This document shows positions 30,110 through 42,196 of a DNA stretch of 64,000 nucleotides, one piece after another. Under the pieces are notes generated by a model that saw only the letters and a program-made list of their open reading frames with translations, was not told the origin of the DNA and searched no databases. Source of the stretch: Serpens gallinarum (GTDB lineage: Bacteria; Pseudomonadota; Gammaproteobacteria; Pseudomonadales; Pseudomonadaceae); contig NZ_JACSQG010000012.1 of assembly GCF_014836765.1 (NCBI RefSeq), positions 36,931 to 100,930 of the forward strand, written 5' to 3'. The position numbers were made by a program, and so were the translations under genes. The number at the start of each line of letters is the position of its first letter. Position 1 is the first letter of the stretch.

Positions 30110-30119
30110 ATGCGCCTGA
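29967..30119 (+). CDS. Possible short leader ORF upstream of smc
   Basis: ATG 29967 has the ribosome site GAAGGAAA four to five bases upstream and opens a 50-codon frame rich in Arg (ARLALRARTLRRF) that ends at 30119, overlapping the first ten bases of smc in another frame. It could be a translated leader coupled to smc, or a chance frame. I know no family for it. The good Shine-Dalgarno and overlap with the smc start are the only support. Confidence 0.25.
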   Translation: MTFKGSNNFARLALRARTLRRFVNPLGTCGRPCSARSVGVVPVGGVRPCA

Positions 30120-33100
30120 AGAGCATCAAGCTGGCGGGCTTCAAGTCCTTCGTCGACCCCACCACCGTGAGCTTCCCAAGCAACATGGCGGCGGTGGTCG
30201 GGCCCAATGGTTGCGGCAAGTCGAACATCATTGATGCGGTGCGCTGGGTGATGGGCGAAAGCTCGGCAAAAAACCTGCGTGGGGAGTCGATGACCGACGT
30301 CATCTTCAACGGCTCCAATACCCGCAAGCCGGTGACCCAGGCATCGATCGAACTGATCTTCGACAATTCCGACGGCACCCTGACCGGCGAATACGCGGCG
30401 TTCGCGGAAATTTCCATCCGCCGCCGGGTGACCCGCGACAGCCAGAACACCTATTTCCTCAATGGCGTGAAGTGCCGTCGCCGCGATATCACCGATATCT
30501 TCCTGGGCACCGGTTTGGGGCCACGCAGCTACTCGATCATCGAGCAGGGCATGATCTCCAAGCTGATCGAGGCCAAGCCTGAGGATCTGCGCAATTTCAT
30601 CGAGGAAGCCGCCGGCATCTCCAAGTACAAGGAGCGCCGCCGCGAGACCGAGAACCGCATTCGCCGCACCCACGAGAACCTGGAGCGTCTGACCGATCTG
30701 CGCGAGGAGCTGGAGCGTCAGCTCGACCGTTTGCACCGCCAGGCCCAGGCGGCCGAGAAGTATCAGGAGTACAAGGCCGAAGAGCGCCAGCTCAAAGCCC
30801 AACTGGCCGCCTTGCGTTGGCAGGCGCTCAACGAACAGGCCGGCCAGCGGGAACGAATCATCGGCGACCAGGAAGTCGCCTTCGAGGCGCTGGTGGCCGA
30901 ACAGCGCAGTGCCGATGCGAGCATCGAACGCCTGCGCGACGGCCATCATGAGCTGTCGGAATCGTTTAACCAGGTGCAGGGGCGTTTCTATTCAGTAGGC
31001 GGCGATATCGCCCGCGTCGAGCAGAACATTCAGCACGGCCAGCAGCGGCTGCGCCAAATGCAGGACGACTTGCGTGAAGCGGAGCGCCAGCGCGAGGAAA
31101 CCGAGTCCCATCTGGGGCACGACCGCACGTTGCTCGCCACCCTGGATGAAGAACTGGCCATGCTCGAACCCGAGCAGGAGGGCAGCATCGCCGCGGCTGA
31201 AGAGGCCGCCGCCGCGCTGGAAGAGACCGAAGCCGGCATGCATGCCTGGCAGGAACAGTGGGATGCGTTCAGTCAGCGCAGCGCCGAGCCGCGCCGCGCC
31301 GCCGAAGTGCAGCAATCGCGCATTGTGCAGTTGGAACAAAGCCTGGAGCGGTTGGCCGAACGCGAACGGCGCCTGCGCGATGAGCATGCGTTGCTTGCCG
31401 CCGATCCCGAGGATGCGGCGATCCTCGAGCTCAACGAGCAACTGGCCGTCAGCGAGCTGCAACTGGAAGAGCTGCAGCTGGAAGAACACAGCCTGGGCGA
31501 GCAACTCGATCGACTGCGCAGTGAGTTGCAGCAGGCGACCCAGGCCCAGCAACAGGCCCAGGGCGACCTGCAGCGACTAAATGGCCGGATCGCCTCGCTG
31601 GAGGCCTTGCAGCAGGCGGCGCTCGATCCCGGCAAGGGTGCAGTCGAGTGGTTGCGTGGCCAGCAACTGGAGCAGCGTCCGCGCCTGGCCGAAGGCCTGC
31701 GTGTCGAGTCCGGTTGGGAGTTGGCGGTAGAAACCGTACTCGGTGCAGATTTGCAGGCGGTGCTGCTGGATGATTTCGCCGGGCTTGATCTGGCGGGCTT
31801 TGCCCAGGGCGAGTTGCGGCTATTGACGCCGTCATCGGGCGCAGCGCGTGTGCCGGGCAGCCTGCTGGACAAAATCGAATCGCGCAGCGATCTGGCGCCC
31901 TGGTTGGGTCAGGTGCGGCCGGTGGAAACGCTGGAGGAGGCGTTGGCGCGCCGCGGCCAGCTAGGCGACGGAGAAAGCCTGATCAGCCGCGACGGCTATT
32001 GGGTTGGTCGACATTTCCTGCGTGTGCGTCGTGCCGGCGAAGCCGAATCCGGAGTATTGGCTCGTGGCCAGGAGCTAGAGCGTTTGCACGCCGAGCGCGA
32101 AGAGCGCGAAGCAACGCTTGAAACCCTGGAAGAGCGGCTGCAGCAGCTGCGCGATAGTCAGCTCCAGCAGGAGGAACGGCGCGAACAGCTGCGTCGTCAG
32201 CAACAGCATGAAGCCCGCTGCCTGGGCGAGTTGAAGGCTCAGTTGTCCGCTCAGCAGGCCAAGGTGGAGCAGCTGATCCTGCGTCGTCAGCGCCTCGATG
32301 AAGAGTTGAGTGAAGCTGCCGAGCAACAAGCTCTGGAGCAGGAGCAATTGGGCGAGGCGCGCTTGCATCTGCATTCGGCGTTGGAGTCGATGGAGCAGGA
32401 CAACGTCCAGCGCGAAAAACTGTTGAGCGGCCGCGACCAGTTGCGGGAGAGCGTCGAACGCAGTCGCCAGGAGGCTCGTCAGCACAAGGACCAGGCCCAT
32501 CAGTTGGCGGTGCGTATCGGCTCGCTCAAGGCGCAGCACGACTCCACCCGCCAGGCGCTGGAGCGGCTGGAGCTGCAGTTTGAGCGGGCGCTGGAGCGCC
32601 GAGAGCAACTGTCGCTGAACCTGGAAGAGGGTGCCGCGCCGCTCGAAGAACTGCGCATGAAGCTAGAAGAGCTGCTCGAGCTACGCATGGGCGTGGAGGA
32701 AGAACTTCAGCGAGCCCGGCTGGCCCTGGAAGACGCCGACCGCGAGCTGCGCGATGCCGAAAAGCGCCGCACCCAGGCCGAGCAGCAGGCGCAACTGCTG
32801 CGTGGCCAATTGGAACAGCAGCGTCTCGACTGGCAGACCCTCGACGTGCGCCGCAAGGCGCTGCAGGAGCAGTTGGTGGAGGACGGCTACGACTTGCACG
32901 GCGTACTTGCCACCTTGACCGCCGAGGCCTCGGAGGCCGCCTGGGAAGAGGAGCTCGAACGTCTGGCCGGACGTATTCAGCGCCTGGGGGCGATCAACCT
33001 GGCGGCCATTGATGAATACCAGCAGCAATCCGAGCGCAAGCGCTACCTGGATGCCCAGGATGCCGATCTGGTGGAAGCGCTGGATACCCTGGAAAACGTG

Positions 33101-33598
33101 ATCCGCAAGATCGACAAGGAAACCCGCAACCGTTTCAAGGAAACCTTCGACCAGATTAACGCCGGTCTGCAGGCCCTGTTTCCTAAGGTATTCGGTGGCG
33201 GCACTGCGTACCTGGAACTTACCGGCGAGGATTTACTCGATACAGGGGTGGCGATCATGGCGCGCCCGCCGGGCAAGAAAAACAGCACCATCCATTTGCT
33301 CTCCGGCGGTGAGAAGGCGCTGACCGCGCTGGCGTTGGTATTTGCCATCTTCCAGCTCAATCCGGCACCTTTCTGCATGCTTGACGAAGTCGATGCGCCA
33401 TTGGACGACGCCAACGTTGGCCGCTATGCGCGGTTGGTCAAGGAAATGTCGGAGAAGGTGCAGTTCATCTATATCACCCACAACAAGATTGCCATGGAGA
33501 TGGCCGACCAACTGATGGGTGTGACCATGCACGAGCCCGGCTGCTCGCGGTTGGTGGCGGTGGACGTCGAAGAGGCGGTAGCGTTGGCGGAGGCGTAG
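30110..33598 (+). CDS. smc: Chromosome segregation ATPase SMC
   Basis: The 1162-residue protein has the complete SMC plan. The N-terminal Walker A GPNGCGKSN lies at residues 32-40. Long coiled coils run at about 170-500 and 660-1000, with a hinge between, starting near the AEGLRVESGWELAVETVLG segment. The C-terminal signature LLSGGEKALTALALVFA is followed by Walker B CMLDEVDAPLDD. It compacts and segregates chromosomes, normally with ScpA/ScpB. ATG 30110 matches the family start MRLKSIKLAGFKSF, with GGAG seven bases upstream. It is followed by zipA and ligA, the standard pseudomonad order. Confidence 0.98.
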   Translation: MRLKSIKLAGFKSFVDPTTVSFPSNMAAVVGPNGCGKSNIIDAVRWVMGESSAKNLRGESMTDVIFNGSNTRKPVTQASIELIFDNSDGTLTGEYAAFAEISIRRRVTRDSQNTYFLNGVKCRRRDITDIFLGTGLGPRSYSIIEQGMISKLIEAKPEDLRNFIEEAAGISKYKERRRETENRIRRTHENLERLTDLREELERQLDRLHRQAQAAEKYQEYKAEERQLKAQLAALRWQALNEQAGQRERIIGDQEVAFEALVAEQRSADASIERLRDGHHELSESFNQVQGRFYSVGGDIARVEQNIQHGQQRLRQMQDDLREAERQREETESHLGHDRTLLATLDEELAMLEPEQEGSIAAAEEAAAALEETEAGMHAWQEQWDAFSQRSAEPRRAAEVQQSRIVQLEQSLERLAERERRLRDEHALLAADPEDAAILELNEQLAVSELQLEELQLEEHSLGEQLDRLRSELQQATQAQQQAQGDLQRLNGRIASLEALQQAALDPGKGAVEWLRGQQLEQRPRLAEGLRVESGWELAVETVLGADLQAVLLDDFAGLDLAGFAQGELRLLTPSSGAARVPGSLLDKIESRSDLAPWLGQVRPVETLEEALARRGQLGDGESLISRDGYWVGRHFLRVRRAGEAESGVLARGQELERLHAEREEREATLETLEERLQQLRDSQLQQEERREQLRRQQQHEARCLGELKAQLSAQQAKVEQLILRRQRLDEELSEAAEQQALEQEQLGEARLHLHSALESMEQDNVQREKLLSGRDQLRESVERSRQEARQHKDQAHQLAVRIGSLKAQHDSTRQALERLELQFERALERREQLSLNLEEGAAPLEELRMKLEELLELRMGVEEELQRARLALEDADRELRDAEKRRTQAEQQAQLLRGQLEQQRLDWQTLDVRRKALQEQLVEDGYDLHGVLATLTAEASEAAWEEELERLAGRIQRLGAINLAAIDEYQQQSERKRYLDAQDADLVEALDTLENVIRKIDKETRNRFKETFDQINAGLQALFPKVFGGGTAYLELTGEDLLDTGVAIMARPPGKKNSTIHLLSGGEKALTALALVFAIFQLNPAPFCMLDEVDAPLDDANVGRYARLVKEMSEKVQFIYITHNKIAMEMADQLMGVTMHEPGCSRLVAVDVEEAVALAEA

Positions 33599-33798
33599 GC
33601 ACGCCGGCTTTCGCAATTACGGCGAAAGAACGTAAGAGTGGAACGGGGGCGGTACAAAACAGCGGGACAGCGTGTTAATTTATCGGGCCTTTCCAGCTCT
33701 CGGAAAGACTTGCAAGAGCTTTCAGCTAACGTCACGACCATTTTTTCGCAGGCCGGATGTGCCTGTTTTTCATCACATTTTCAGGGGTCAAGGATTTC

Positions 33799-34611
33799 AT
33801 GGGTATCGGTCTGCGGGAGTGGCTGATCGTCATCGGCATTATTGTGATCGCCGGCATTCTGTTCGATGGCTGGCGCCGTATGCGTGGCGGCAAGGGAACA
33901 CTTAAATTCAAACTCGACCGGAAGCTTGCCAGCACATTCGCTGATAATCCCGAAGATGAGACGCTCGGTCCCGTGCGCATCGTTGAGCCTGGGACTGCGC
34001 GTGGCGATGAAAAGAGCCGGCCCGCCGCGGGCAAGCCTGGCGTTGGGAAGAAGCGGCTCGAGCCGGAGATCCGCCAGCGCAACCTCGACCTTGCGATTGA
34101 TGAGCCGGTACCGACCTTGCTAAATCCACTGGATGAAGGCGACTCGGAAACTCAGGCGGCGGAAGGGAGCGAAAGCCCCGTCGAAGAAGTGTTGGTGATC
34201 AACGTGGAATGCCGCAATCCGGAAGGCTTCAAGGGGCCCGCACTGTTGCAAAGCATCCTGGAAAGCGGTTTGCGGTTCGGCGAGATGGATATCTTTCACC
34301 GCCATGAAAGCATGACTGGTCACGGCGAAGTGTTGTTTTCCATGGCCAACGGGGTGAAGCCTGGCACGTTCGATCTGGACGATATCGATCTGTTCACCAC
34401 CCGTGCGGTGAGCTTTTTCCTCGGGCTGCCGGGGCCGCGTTATCCGAAACAGGCGTTTGACGTGATGATTGCCGCTGCCCGCAAGCTTTCCCAGGAACTT
34501 GATGGCGAGCTGAAGGACGATCAGCGCAGCGTGATGACCGCGCAGACCATTGAGCACTATCGTCAACGTATCATGGAGTTTGAGCGTCGGCAGATGACGC
34601 AAAAACGCTAA
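33799..34611 (+). CDS. zipA: Cell division protein ZipA
   Basis: The 270-residue protein has an N-terminal membrane anchor (residues 6-22, [18 protein letters not shown]) followed by a basic stretch, a Pro/Glu-rich flexible linker, and a C-terminal FtsZ-binding domain from about 132 ([28 protein letters not shown]). ATG 33799 with AAGGA upstream is preferred over the ATG at 33757. ZipA tethers the FtsZ ring to the inner membrane. It sits 200 bp after smc and 171 bp before ligA. Confidence 0.95.
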   Translation: MGIGLREWLIVIGIIVIAGILFDGWRRMRGGKGTLKFKLDRKLASTFADNPEDETLGPVRIVEPGTARGDEKSRPAAGKPGVGKKRLEPEIRQRNLDLAIDEPVPTLLNPLDEGDSETQAAEGSESPVEEVLVINVECRNPEGFKGPALLQSILESGLRFGEMDIFHRHESMTGHGEVLFSMANGVKPGTFDLDDIDLFTTRAVSFFLGLPGPRYPKQAFDVMIAAARKLSQELDGELKDDQRSVMTAQTIEHYRQRIMEFERRQMTQKR

Positions 34612-34616
34612 ATCCC

Positions 34617-34669
34617 CATGACAAGGCCTCAAGCTGCAAGCCGCGCGCTTGGCTTGAGGCTTTGTCATG
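34617..34669. repeat. 18-bp imperfect inverted repeat after zipA (REP-like/terminator)
   Basis: CATGACAAGGCCTCAAGC (34617-34634) pairs with GCTTGAGGCTTTGTCATG (34652-34669) with a single G-T mismatch. The loop side contains AAGCTGCAAGCCGCG, which is also seen as AAGCTGCAAGCGCCAAGCCGC in the sdaA-gcvT gap (24226-24246). It probably ends the zipA message and may belong to a dispersed pseudomonad repeat family. Confidence 0.55.
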
Positions 34670-34761
34670 TCTGCAACACACCCGCTTGCTTCAGCTACGA
34701 ACTGCGCATTGAACCTCGGTTTTTGGTCAAATAGCAGGGACGTCGCCCGGTAAGCGGATAA

Positions 34762-37149
<2,388 letters not shown>

Positions 37150-37296
37150 TTGCAGGCTACGCAGGTTACCAGACAGTTGGCTAAGCCTACTGCTCGCTGA
37201 TCGGCACCAAGGACCGGTGGAAGGTGGATTTTCCCCGTGTTTTTCGTCAGACTCCGCGCCGTTTTCAACGGTCGCGATGGCTGACGGGAGTTCATT

Positions 37297-38616
37297 ATGA
37301 ATGCGGTAATTGCAGCAGTCGGCATCATGCTGGTGCTCAGCTTGTGCCGGGTACACGTAGTGGTGGCGTTGATTGTCGGCGCGCTGTCCGGTGGCCTGCT
37401 GGGCGGCCTGGGTATCGAAGGTTCGCTGACTGCCTTTAATAAAGGGCTGGGGGGCGGCGCCACGGTGGCTTTGTCCTATGCCTTGCTGGGTGCTTTTGCG
37501 GTGGCCATCGCCAAGTCCGGTGTGGCGCATGTGCTTGCTGACAAGGCGCTGGCTATGGTGGGCCGGCAGGGCGACCGCGGTAGCGCCCGCACCTTGAAAT
37601 GGATGATGATCGGCCTGCTGCTGGCAGTGGCGGTTTCTTCGCAAAACATCCTGCCCATTCATATCGCCTTCATTCCCCTGCTGGTGCCGCCACTGCTTTA
37701 CGTGCTGACCAAGCTGCAGATTGATCGCCGGCTGATCGCCTGCACGCTGACGTTTGGCTTGATCACGCCCTATATGTTTCTGCCGGTCGGCTTCGGCAAT
37801 ATCTTCCTCAACGAGATTCTCCTCGCCAACGTGGCGCGTAGTGGTGTGGATGTAACGGGCATCCATATCACCGAAGCCATGCTGATTCCGGCGCTAGGCA
37901 TGGTGGTCGGGTTGTTGATCGCGATGTACAGCTACCGCAAGCCGCGAGTCTACGATCTGGAACGCATCGAGCAGGCCGAGCAGGTGGATGTGCGTTATAA
38001 CGCGCGCAGCCTGCTGGTAGCCCTGGTGGCGATTGCCGCCGCCTTTATCGTCCAGTTGTGGGTGGGCTCGATGATCATTGGCGCACTGGTAGGATTCGTG
38101 ATCTTCTCGGTATCGGGGATCGTGCGTTGGCGGGAGGCCGACGACCTGTTCACCGAGGGCATGAAGATGATGGCGATGATCGGCTTCATCATGATCGCTG
38201 CGTCCGGCTTTGCCGAGGTCATGCGGGAGACAGGCGAGATCAAAGGCCTGGTAGATGCCTCGGTTGCCTGGATCGGCGACAGTAAGGCGGTGGGCGCGCT
38301 GATGATGCTGCTGGTTGGCCTGGTAGTCACCATGGGCATTGGTTCGTCCTTCTCTACCGTGCCGATCATCGCCGCGATCTTCGTTCCCCTGTGCATACAG
38401 CTGGGCTTCAGCCCGCTGGCCATCGTCAGCATCATCGGCAGCGCCGGCGCCCTCGGCGATGCCGGCTCACCCGCCTCGGACTCGACGCTCGGCCCTACCG
38501 CGGGGCTCAACGTCGATGGCCAGCACAACCACATCTGGGACACGGTGGTGCCGACGTTCTTGCATTACAACCTGCCCGTGCTGGTGTTCGGCTGGGTTGC
38601 TGCGATGGTCCTGTAA
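37297..38616 (+). CDS. Na+/H+ antiporter-family (NhaC/YuiF-like) membrane protein
   Basis: The 439-residue protein has about eleven transmembrane segments. Its motifs are ALSGGLLGGLGIEGSLTAFNKGLGGGATVALSYALLGAFAVAIAKSG, MILASQNILPIHIAFIPLL-like sequence (SSQNILPIHIAFIPLLVPPLL), and the end region GSAGALGDAGSPASDSTLGPTAGLNVDGQHNH. These are typical of the COG2056 putative antiporter or amino acid permease group. The polar cluster near residue 390 (D, S, D) is a likely ion site. The substrate is not settled for the family. A strong terminator follows. Confidence 0.85.
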   Translation: MNAVIAAVGIMLVLSLCRVHVVVALIVGALSGGLLGGLGIEGSLTAFNKGLGGGATVALSYALLGAFAVAIAKSGVAHVLADKALAMVGRQGDRGSARTLKWMMIGLLLAVAVSSQNILPIHIAFIPLLVPPLLYVLTKLQIDRRLIACTLTFGLITPYMFLPVGFGNIFLNEILLANVARSGVDVTGIHITEAMLIPALGMVVGLLIAMYSYRKPRVYDLERIEQAEQVDVRYNARSLLVALVAIAAAFIVQLWVGSMIIGALVGFVIFSVSGIVRWREADDLFTEGMKMMAMIGFIMIAASGFAEVMRETGEIKGLVDASVAWIGDSKAVGALMMLLVGLVVTMGIGSSFSTVPIIAAIFVPLCIQLGFSPLAIVSIIGSAGALGDAGSPASDSTLGPTAGLNVDGQHNHIWDTVVPTFLHYNLPVLVFGWVAAMVL

Positions 38617-38632
38617 TCTCGTTGCCTGATGC

Positions 38633-38674
38633 AAAAAATCCCCGGTAGAAGAAATCTTCCCGGGGATTTTTTTG
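38633..38674. terminator. Bidirectional rho-independent terminator
   Basis: Six A residues and TCCCCGG pair with CCGGGGA followed by seven T residues. It lies between the antiporter gene (ends 38616) and the convergent small gene (ends 38734), so it serves both. Confidence 0.9.
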
Positions 38675-38733
38675 TTTGTAGGGGCTGCACGGCTGGCTTC
38701 AGACGGTGCGATCCCGCGAACGAACGCAGCAGG

Positions 38734-39000
38734 TTAGACCGGCATGCTCCAATCATTCAGAGCGAAGCCTTCTGCGCTGAGCTCCTGGCGGGCCTTGTGT
38801 AGGACTTTGGCCAGGTGTTCGCTGTCACTGTAATCCTTCATCGAAACCTTGGAGCGGCTGACCACGCTGGAATTGGTACGGTCGATTACGCTCAGGCTCA
38901 GTTCGCCTGTGTAATCGGCCGCCCAGGCAATGCATTGAAACGGTTGAAAGGCGCGGTCGGCGATGAGAAGTGCTTCGTTAACACGGAGCGGGGCGGTCAT
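38734..39000 (-). CDS. Conserved-looking hypothetical protein, 88 residues
   Basis: ATG 39000 has GGAGAA seven bases upstream, better than the in-frame ATG at 39027. The product (MTAPLRVNEALLIADRAFQPFQCIAWAADYTGELSLSVIDRTNSSVVSRSKVS..., described in parts) has no signal peptide or membrane segment and looks like a small cytoplasmic alpha/beta protein. I do not recognise a family. It diverges from the sigma-54 activator gene and converges on the antiporter gene. Confidence 0.65.
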   Translation of the reverse strand: MTAPLRVNEALLIADRAFQPFQCIAWAADYTGELSLSVIDRTNSSVVSRSKVSMKDYSDSEHLAKVLHKARQELSAEGFALNDWSMPV

Positions 39001-39140
39001 GGGGTAATTCTCCAAAAAAGTGCCCAAGGTGTGAGTGCCGGAGCGTTGGCTACGGCTGGGTTACAAACTGATAGATGGTCGAACATTAGCCAAAAGTCAC
39101 ATGGTGTCGTTCGGTTCATTTTTTTGTCGTGTTTTTATAA

Positions 39141-39156
39141 GCTCGTTTAAACGAGC
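39141..39156. promoter_or_regulatory. Perfect 16-bp palindrome upstream of the sigma-54 activator
   Basis: GCTCGTTTAAACGAGC is a perfect palindrome 140 bp before the activator start. It is followed by GGCACGTATGGTTTGC, which resembles a sigma-54 promoter but has 12 rather than 10 bases between GG and GC. The palindrome may be an autoregulatory operator. Confidence 0.45.
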
Positions 39157-39295
39157 AAGGCACGTATGGTTTGCTGAAACTCACACAAGGTTGGGTAGCA
39201 GACAGGCGGTAGAAGTTCCCGGAAAAACCTTGCTAACGTTTAGCTGCTACGGGCAACACCCTGTTTTTCTTAATTTTTATAACCAAGGAACGGTT

Positions 39296-40624
39296 ATGCA
39301 TGACTCTGTTCCAGTCGTCCGCCACCTGTTGATGGTTGATCCCTGCGTGGCCTGTCATGGTTTGTCACCCAGCCTTCAGGCCGCGGGCTGGGAAGTTCGC
39401 AGTTGTGTCCTGGAAAACGCCTTGTCTCAATCCTGTCACGTCGGAATGATCCGGCTACAGCATGCCCATTTGACCAACCTGGAACCTCTGCGTCATATGC
39501 TGAGCCGTAGCACCAGCGAATGGATTGCGGTGCTGACAGCAGATTTTCTGCAGCAGCAGAATGTGCGGGATTTTATTTGCGAATGGTTTTTCGATTTTCA
39601 CACCTTGCCGTTTGACGAGGCCCGCGTACAGGTAGCTATTGGACGTGCTTATGGCATGTCGCGTCTGCGCTCCAGAGTGGAGGTGCAACGCTCGGGTAAG
39701 CTGGACGAACTGGTAGGTGATAGCCGTCCCATGAATGAAGTGCGCAAGTTGGTCGGCAAGTTTGCTCCCACGGATACGCCCGTCATGATTCGCGGTGAAA
39801 GCGGCACCGGTAAGGAAGTGGTTGCGCGGGCCTTACACCGCATGTCGCACCGCGCGGAAAAGCCCTTCATTGCCATTAATTGCGGCGCCATGCCGAAAAA
39901 TCTTATTCAATCTGAATTATTTGGCCATGAAAAAGGAGCATTCACCGGAGCTCACCAACGTAAGGTCGGCCGTATTGAAGCGGCAGATGGCGGTACTCTG
40001 TTTCTGGACGAAATCGGCGATCTGCCCTTGGAGCTGCAAGCCAATCTGCTGCGTTTTTTGCAAGAAAAACATATCGAACGAGTCGGTAGCAGTGTGTCCT
40101 TATCGATGGATGTGCGTGTGCTATCAGCCACCCATATCGATCTTGAAAACGCGGTGCGCGAGGGGAGCTTTCGGGAGGACCTGTATTACCGGCTGAATGT
40201 GCTGCAAATTCGCATGGCGCCATTGAGGGAGCGGCTCTCTGACGTGCCCCTGCTCGCCACTCGTTTCGCTCGGTTGTACAGCGGAGAGACCGGGCGACGA
40301 CCGCGTAGCTTCAGCGAAACGGCGATGCAGGCGATGAGTGAGCACCCCTGGCCAGGCAATATTCGCGAGCTTTCCAATCGCGTTCGGCGCGGCTTGGTAT
40401 TGGCGGAAGGGCGTCAGATCGAGGCGCGGGATTTGGGTCTGGAGATAGTCACGAGTGGGGGCGGAGCAGTGTGCACGCTGGAGCATTACAAGTTGGCTGC
40501 GGAGCGGCAAGCACTGAGCGAGGTCATGAAGCGCTATTCCAACAATTTGAGTGAGGCCGCGCGAGTCCTGGGGATCTCGCGTCCCACCTTTTATCGTTTG
40601 CTGCACAAGCACGACATCATTTGA
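39296..40624 (+). CDS. Sigma-54-dependent transcriptional activator, VpsR/FleQ-like
   Basis: The 442-residue protein has an N-terminal domain of about 120 residues that looks like a degenerate receiver (VpsR/FleQ style). The AAA+ domain follows at about 140-370: Walker A GESGTGKE, the sigma-54 contact loop GAFTGA, Walker B GGTLFLDEIGD, and HPWPGNIRELSN. A Fis-type helix-turn-helix closes the protein (NNLSEAARVLGISRPTFYRLLHKHDI). ATG 39296 has AAGGAA upstream; the open frame before it is not plausible protein. It converges on the fap operon, whose promoter is of sigma-54 type, so it is a strong candidate for the fap activator. VpsR/FleQ relatives often respond to cyclic di-GMP. Confidence 0.9.
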   Translation: MHDSVPVVRHLLMVDPCVACHGLSPSLQAAGWEVRSCVLENALSQSCHVGMIRLQHAHLTNLEPLRHMLSRSTSEWIAVLTADFLQQQNVRDFICEWFFDFHTLPFDEARVQVAIGRAYGMSRLRSRVEVQRSGKLDELVGDSRPMNEVRKLVGKFAPTDTPVMIRGESGTGKEVVARALHRMSHRAEKPFIAINCGAMPKNLIQSELFGHEKGAFTGAHQRKVGRIEAADGGTLFLDEIGDLPLELQANLLRFLQEKHIERVGSSVSLSMDVRVLSATHIDLENAVREGSFREDLYYRLNVLQIRMAPLRERLSDVPLLATRFARLYSGETGRRPRSFSETAMQAMSEHPWPGNIRELSNRVRRGLVLAEGRQIEARDLGLEIVTSGGGAVCTLEHYKLAAERQALSEVMKRYSNNLSEAARVLGISRPTFYRLLHKHDII

Positions 40625-40647
40625 TCCAGATTTACCTGCAACGGGGT

Positions 40648-42165
40648 TCAGAAGTAATAGGGGAATTTTAAGCTGAAGGTAAAGTCGGGAGCGTCCGGAG
40701 TCAGGCCCAGGGAGAGATTCGGGACAATCGCCAGATTGTTGTTCACCGAATAAGTCATGCCCAAGTTGAGAAAAGCGGAATTGGCATCGCTGCCCACGAC
40801 CGTGTACCAGCCACTGCCGTCCTGTTTGATGCGGCTTTTCTGACTGATCAATTGTGAATACGACATCGACAAACTCATTTTTTCATTGAGTGCAAACGCC
40901 AGCCCCAGGCCATATTGGAACCAGTTGCCCAGCCTTATTGATCCCCCCAGTTTGGTGCCTTGGTTTGCACTGATATCGCTGAAGCTTTCCTCGAAATTAT
41001 AGGTGTAGGAGAGATTGCCAAAAATCACCGCAGGATCCACGGTTTTCACGAGGGAAATGCCAGGGCTGACGGACCAGACACCGTTACCCGTCGGTATATC
41101 TTCGGGCACAGTCAGGCTGTCATTGCCGGCGACCTGTATCAGTTTGATCCCATAGGGGTGAGTACCCGTGGGCGCTTTGACGCGAAGGCTCAATACCGTA
41201 TCGGGTGTATTGCCATCCTGATCAAGGATTTTGAAGGAAACGCCTGCACTTACATCACCCAGTTCCGGGCCGGTAGTGACATCACTGCCTGACACCTGCA
41301 CAGATGCATTGCCCGCCCCACCTGATTCATAGGTGACGTTGCGATACAGCATGGGGACGTTCAGATCCACCTGCCAATTGTTGTTCATGTTGTAGCGGCC
41401 AGTAACATCCAGGGTGAAGTTATCTGCGCTGATCTGATCAATGTTGATATTGCCCAGAAATATCGAGTCCAGTGCCAGAAATCCGTTAAGGATCAGTTGG
41501 CGCGTTTCGTAATGGCTGTAGGTGATCCCGGTTTCGAGGCTGTAGGTACCACCGCCGAAAAAGCCCGACGCTTCGTCATACAGGTTTTCCACGCTGCGTA
41601 CGGGGGCGGCGTCGTCCTGTAGATCGGCGCCATACCCTTCGCTTTGCGGAACCTTCAGCGTGCGGCTGGGCGGATACTGGCGAGCCACGGTGATTGTGTC
41701 TTGGTTCTGCGTCTGTCCAGCTGCGGGCTGTGGCTGTATGGGCGGCGCAGGTGGGGAAGACGGAGGCGCCTGTACAACGGGTGTCGGATGCCTAACAGGT
41801 GGAGCGCTGGCTAGCGAAGCGGAGCGGGGTTGCGCCGCAACGGGTGTAACCGGTGCGATTGCGGCTGCGGGAGGTGTCTGCGCAGGCTCGGGCTGGGCTT
41901 GGGCAGCGGGTTTGGGTTGAGGGCGGCGCACTGGTGGTGGGTCGCTAGCAGCAGGCGGCTCGACTGATTCCGTCACGAGTTTGATGTCTTGTTCAAGGAC
42001 CGCCATTTCTTTTTTATAGGAATCGTACTGCTGACGTAATACTTGGATTTCCTTTTCAAGGATGTCGATTTCAGCTTGGGTGCTGGCCTGTAGTATCGAG
42101 GCAGGTAGCAAGGCGCTGAGGCAGATTGCGCCACGTAGCGGTAGCGGACGAAACATGTCTGGCAT
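40648..42165 (-). CDS. fapF: Fap amyloid secretion porin FapF
   Basis: The protein (about 505 residues from ATG 42165) has a signal peptide ending near ILQAS, then a predicted coiled coil ([32 protein letters not shown]). A Pro/Ala/Gln-rich linker follows, then a conserved segment with [20 protein letters not shown], and a beta-barrel ending in [11 protein letters not shown]. This is the FapF layout: trimeric coiled-coil gate, plug and outer-membrane pore exporting FapB/FapC. The start is uncertain, because ATG 42156 or TTG 42189 also fit and none has a clear ribosome site. It is the last gene of the fap operon and converges on the sigma-54 activator. Confidence 0.93.
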   Translation of the reverse strand: MPDMFRPLPLRGAICLSALLPASILQASTQAEIDILEKEIQVLRQQYDSYKKEMAVLEQDIKLVTESVEPPAASDPPPVRRPQPKPAAQAQPEPAQTPPAAAIAPVTPVAAQPRSASLASAPPVRHPTPVVQAPPSSPPAPPIQPQPAAGQTQNQDTITVARQYPPSRTLKVPQSEGYGADLQDDAAPVRSVENLYDEASGFFGGGTYSLETGITYSHYETRQLILNGFLALDSIFLGNINIDQISADNFTLDVTGRYNMNNNWQVDLNVPMLYRNVTYESGGAGNASVQVSGSDVTTGPELGDVSAGVSFKILDQDGNTPDTVLSLRVKAPTGTHPYGIKLIQVAGNDSLTVPEDIPTGNGVWSVSPGISLVKTVDPAVIFGNLSYTYNFEESFSDISANQGTKLGGSIRLGNWFQYGLGLAFALNEKMSLSMSYSQLISQKSRIKQDGSGWYTVVGSDANSAFLNLGMTYSVNNNLAIVPNLSLGLTPDAPDFTFSLKFPYYF

Positions 42166-42196
42166 CCATGTCTGACTAAGTGGGATCAAGCGTAGA

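Noticed and set aside
29672..30949. Long N-terminal extension of the EamA transporter frame
   Set aside because: It would overlap smc antisense; the normal EamA N-terminus begins at 29671.
30992..31872. Antisense Ser/Arg-rich frames inside smc
   Set aside because: Products of the coiled-coil codon pattern read in reverse; no start signals or family features.
39157..39172. Sigma-54 promoter upstream of the activator gene
   Set aside because: GGCACG and TTTGC are present but GG and GC are separated by 12 bases instead of 10.
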